6,615 bases of DNA, taken from contig URYX01000096.1 of the NCBI GenBank assembly GCA_900552225.1, positions 1 to 6,615 of the forward strand, read 5' to 3'. Position numbers and translations under genes: made by a program. Within the stretch, counting starts at the first letter, position 1. Each line of letters opens with the position of its first letter. Under the pieces are notes generated by a model. That model saw only the letters and a program-made list of their open reading frames with translations. It ran no database searches and had not been told where the DNA came from. Shown piece after piece: positions 5,317 to 6,615 of the stretch. The DNA is from an uncultured Oscillospiraceae bacterium. Its GTDB lineage: Bacteria > Bacillota > Clostridia > Oscillospirales > Acutalibacteraceae.

Positions 5317-6402
5317 ATGAAGAAGATTGCATTTCTGACGGCAGCTGTTTTGCTGCTGACGCTTGCTCTGACCGGCTGCGGCGGAGGAAAAAGCCTGACA
5401 CTGAATGTCTACAACTGGGGGGAATATATCTCCGACGGCAGCGAGGACAGCTTTGACACGGTGCGGGAATTTGAACGCTGGTATGAGGAAAATTACGGTC
5501 AGAGGGTCAGTGTCAATTATACCACCTTTGCCTCCAACGAGGATATGTACAATAAGATCTCCAGCGGGGCCGTCAGCTATGATGTCATCATTCCCTCGGA
5601 TTATATGATTGCCCGTATGGCAAACGAGGGGCTGCTGCAGAAGCTGAATTTTGAGAATATCCCGAATTATCAGTATATCGACGAGAGCTTCAAGGGCCTT
5701 TACTACGATCCGCAGAATGCGTACACGGTGCCGTATACCTACGGAATCGTGGGCGTGATCTACGATGCCAATGTGGTGGACGCGGCGGATGTCGGCGGAT
5801 GGGAGCTGCTCTGGAACGAGAAGTACAAGGGCCGCATCCTGCAGTTCAACAATTCGCGCGACGCCTTCGGCACCGCCATGTATAAGCTGGGGCTCGATGT
5901 GAACTCCGCCGATAAGGCGGTGTGGGATCAGGCCTATCAGGCTCTGCTCGCGCAGCGCCCGTCGGTGTACAGCTACGTGATGGACGAAATCTTCAACATG
6001 ATGGAATCGGGCGAGGCGGCCATCGGAGCCTATTACGCCGGTGACTATTTCACGATGAAGGATGCGCAGGCAGAGAACGTGGATCTGCGGTTCTATTATC
6101 CGGAAAAAACCAATTTCTTCGTCGATGCCATGTGCATCCCCTCCTGCTGTCAAAATAAAGAAGCCGCTGAGACCTTCATCAACTTCCTGTGCAAGCCGGA
6201 AATCGCCGGTGGCAACATGGACTACCTGGGCTATGGCACCCCAGAGACTGCCGCCAAGGAGTTCATGGACCCGGAGGTGGTAGCCAGCGAAGTGGCCTAC
6301 CCCAGCGAAGAGACCCTTTCCAAGGGCACCAGTTTCCTCTTCCTGCCCGCTTCCGTAAACCAGCGGATGGAGGAGCTGTGGCTCCAGGCCAAGACGGACT
6401 GA
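5317..6402 (+). CDS. potD: Polyamine-binding lipoprotein PotD
   Basis: A 361-residue extracellular binding protein that hands polyamine to PotBC. It begins with a lipoprotein signal: MKK, a hydrophobic run, then lipobox LTGC with Cys21 as the lipid anchor, as expected in a cell with no outer membrane. The mature protein shows the PotD/PotF fold marks: LNVYNWGEYI (29-38), SYDVIIPSDYMIARM (87-101), VPYTYGIVGVIYD (138-150), DAFGTAMYKLG (182-192), a hinge-side AIGAYYAGDY (235-244) and FFVDAMCIP (267-275). Asp270 matches the acidic residue that in E. coli PotD holds an amine. The aromatic positions that are Trp in E. coli PotD appear to be Tyr240 and Phe268 here, so polyamine preference may differ; that alignment is from memory. 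AAAGGA lies about 10 bases ahead of ATG 5317, 29 bases after potC. It is the last gene of the operon. Confidence 0.93.
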   Translation: MKKIAFLTAAVLLLTLALTGCGGGKSLTLNVYNWGEYISDGSEDSFDTVREFERWYEENYGQRVSVNYTTFASNEDMYNKISSGAVSYDVIIPSDYMIARMANEGLLQKLNFENIPNYQYIDESFKGLYYDPQNAYTVPYTYGIVGVIYDANVVDAADVGGWELLWNEKYKGRILQFNNSRDAFGTAMYKLGLDVNSADKAVWDQAYQALLAQRPSVYSYVMDEIFNMMESGEAAIGAYYAGDYFTMKDAQAENVDLRFYYPEKTNFFVDAMCIPSCCQNKEAAETFINFLCKPEIAGGNMDYLGYGTPETAAKEFMDPEVVASEVAYPSEETLSKGTSFLFLPASVNQRMEELWLQAKTD

Positions 6403-6432
6403 GCCATATCAAAATTCCTTGTATCACGGACC

Positions 6433-6484
6433 TTCCCCGGCGAAAGGGAATGGGGCTGCCTCAAACAAGCGTTTGGGCAGCCCC
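6433..6484 (+). terminator. Long hairpin after potD, no T-tract
   Basis: GGGGCTGCC (6452-6460) pairs perfectly with GGCAGCCCC (6476-6484). Inside it CAAAC/GTTTG (6462-6466/6471-6475) continues the stem after one bulged T, with an AAGC loop: 14 bp in all. A small TTCCC/GGGAA hairpin (6433-6437/6446-6450) stands just before. It begins about 30 bases after the potD stop, where an operon terminator is expected, but neither strand has a T-run next to it. It may be a mobile palindromic repeat that also slows transcription or protects the mRNA 3' end. Confidence 0.5.
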
Positions 6485-6615
6485 AATGTCATAAGAGAAA
6501 GACCCGGAGAGCGCTGGCGCGACAGCGCCCCTACAGGGGGTACCGTAGCTCCCGTCTGCTCCCCGAGGCGTAGGGTGCGGCCTCCAAGGGAAGCCATCCC
6601 CCCCCCAGGCACGGC
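6485..6615. repeat. GC-rich, hairpin-dense intergenic tail
   Basis: No credible gene. The stretch holds GCGCTG/CAGCGC (6-bp stem, around 6510-6527), CCCC-TACA-GGGG directly after it, a KpnI-like GGTACC, and a run of nine C's (6598-6606). This style of stacked short hairpins resembles multicopy intergenic repeats in GC-rich gut clostridia, but only one copy is in view, so repeat status is inference. Confidence 0.35.

Noticed and set aside
6180..6402. Change of codon style in the last part of potD (more C-ending codons) as a chimeric join
   Set aside because: The protein continues smoothly with the expected C-terminal PotD sequence, and the shift is too small to support a breakpoint.

Overview
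The window looks like chromosomal DNA of a GC-rich gut clostridium. The likely group is Oscillospiraceae/Ruminococcaceae: the main genes prefer G/C in third positions, the bile salt hydrolase and the spermidine/putrescine transporter are of Firmicutes type, and the last 200 bases are GC-rich hairpin-forming intergenic DNA. The genus is inference; no rRNA or other marker is present.

Layout. Bases 1-460 are visibly AT-richer and carry, on the minus strand, an N-terminally truncated alpha/beta hydrolase that runs off the left edge. A strong intrinsic terminator (469-504), two further hairpins, an initiator tRNA-fMet gene (613-687, minus) and its promoter (715-743) follow. A choloylglycine/bile salt hydrolase gene (910-1899, plus) comes next. 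After it lies a 544-base gap with a near-consensus sigma-A type promoter (1915-1942), a region that folds into a multi-hairpin RNA (1949-2215), a GC-rich hairpin stretch and a strong intrinsic terminator (2349-2381). Then comes a tightly packed operon potA-potB-potC-potD (2444-6402). The last 213 bases hold a perfect long hairpin without a T-tract and GC-rich repeat-like DNA.

How the genes work together. PotA (ATPase), PotB and PotC (permeases) and PotD (binding lipoprotein) form one ABC importer for spermidine/putrescine-type polyamines. All transcription from the strong upstream promoter must pass a terminator before reaching potA, so the leader looks like an attenuator or a separate small RNA whose read-through feeds the operon. 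The bile salt hydrolase is a separate cytoplasmic enzyme of gut life; nothing visible ties it to the transporter beyond adjacency.

The most interesting part is the leader at 1949-2381. It shows at least eight self-consistent helices, a 12-base direct repeat at the two ends of the folded region, and a terminator just ahead of the polyamine transporter. I do not recognise it as a known riboswitch class.
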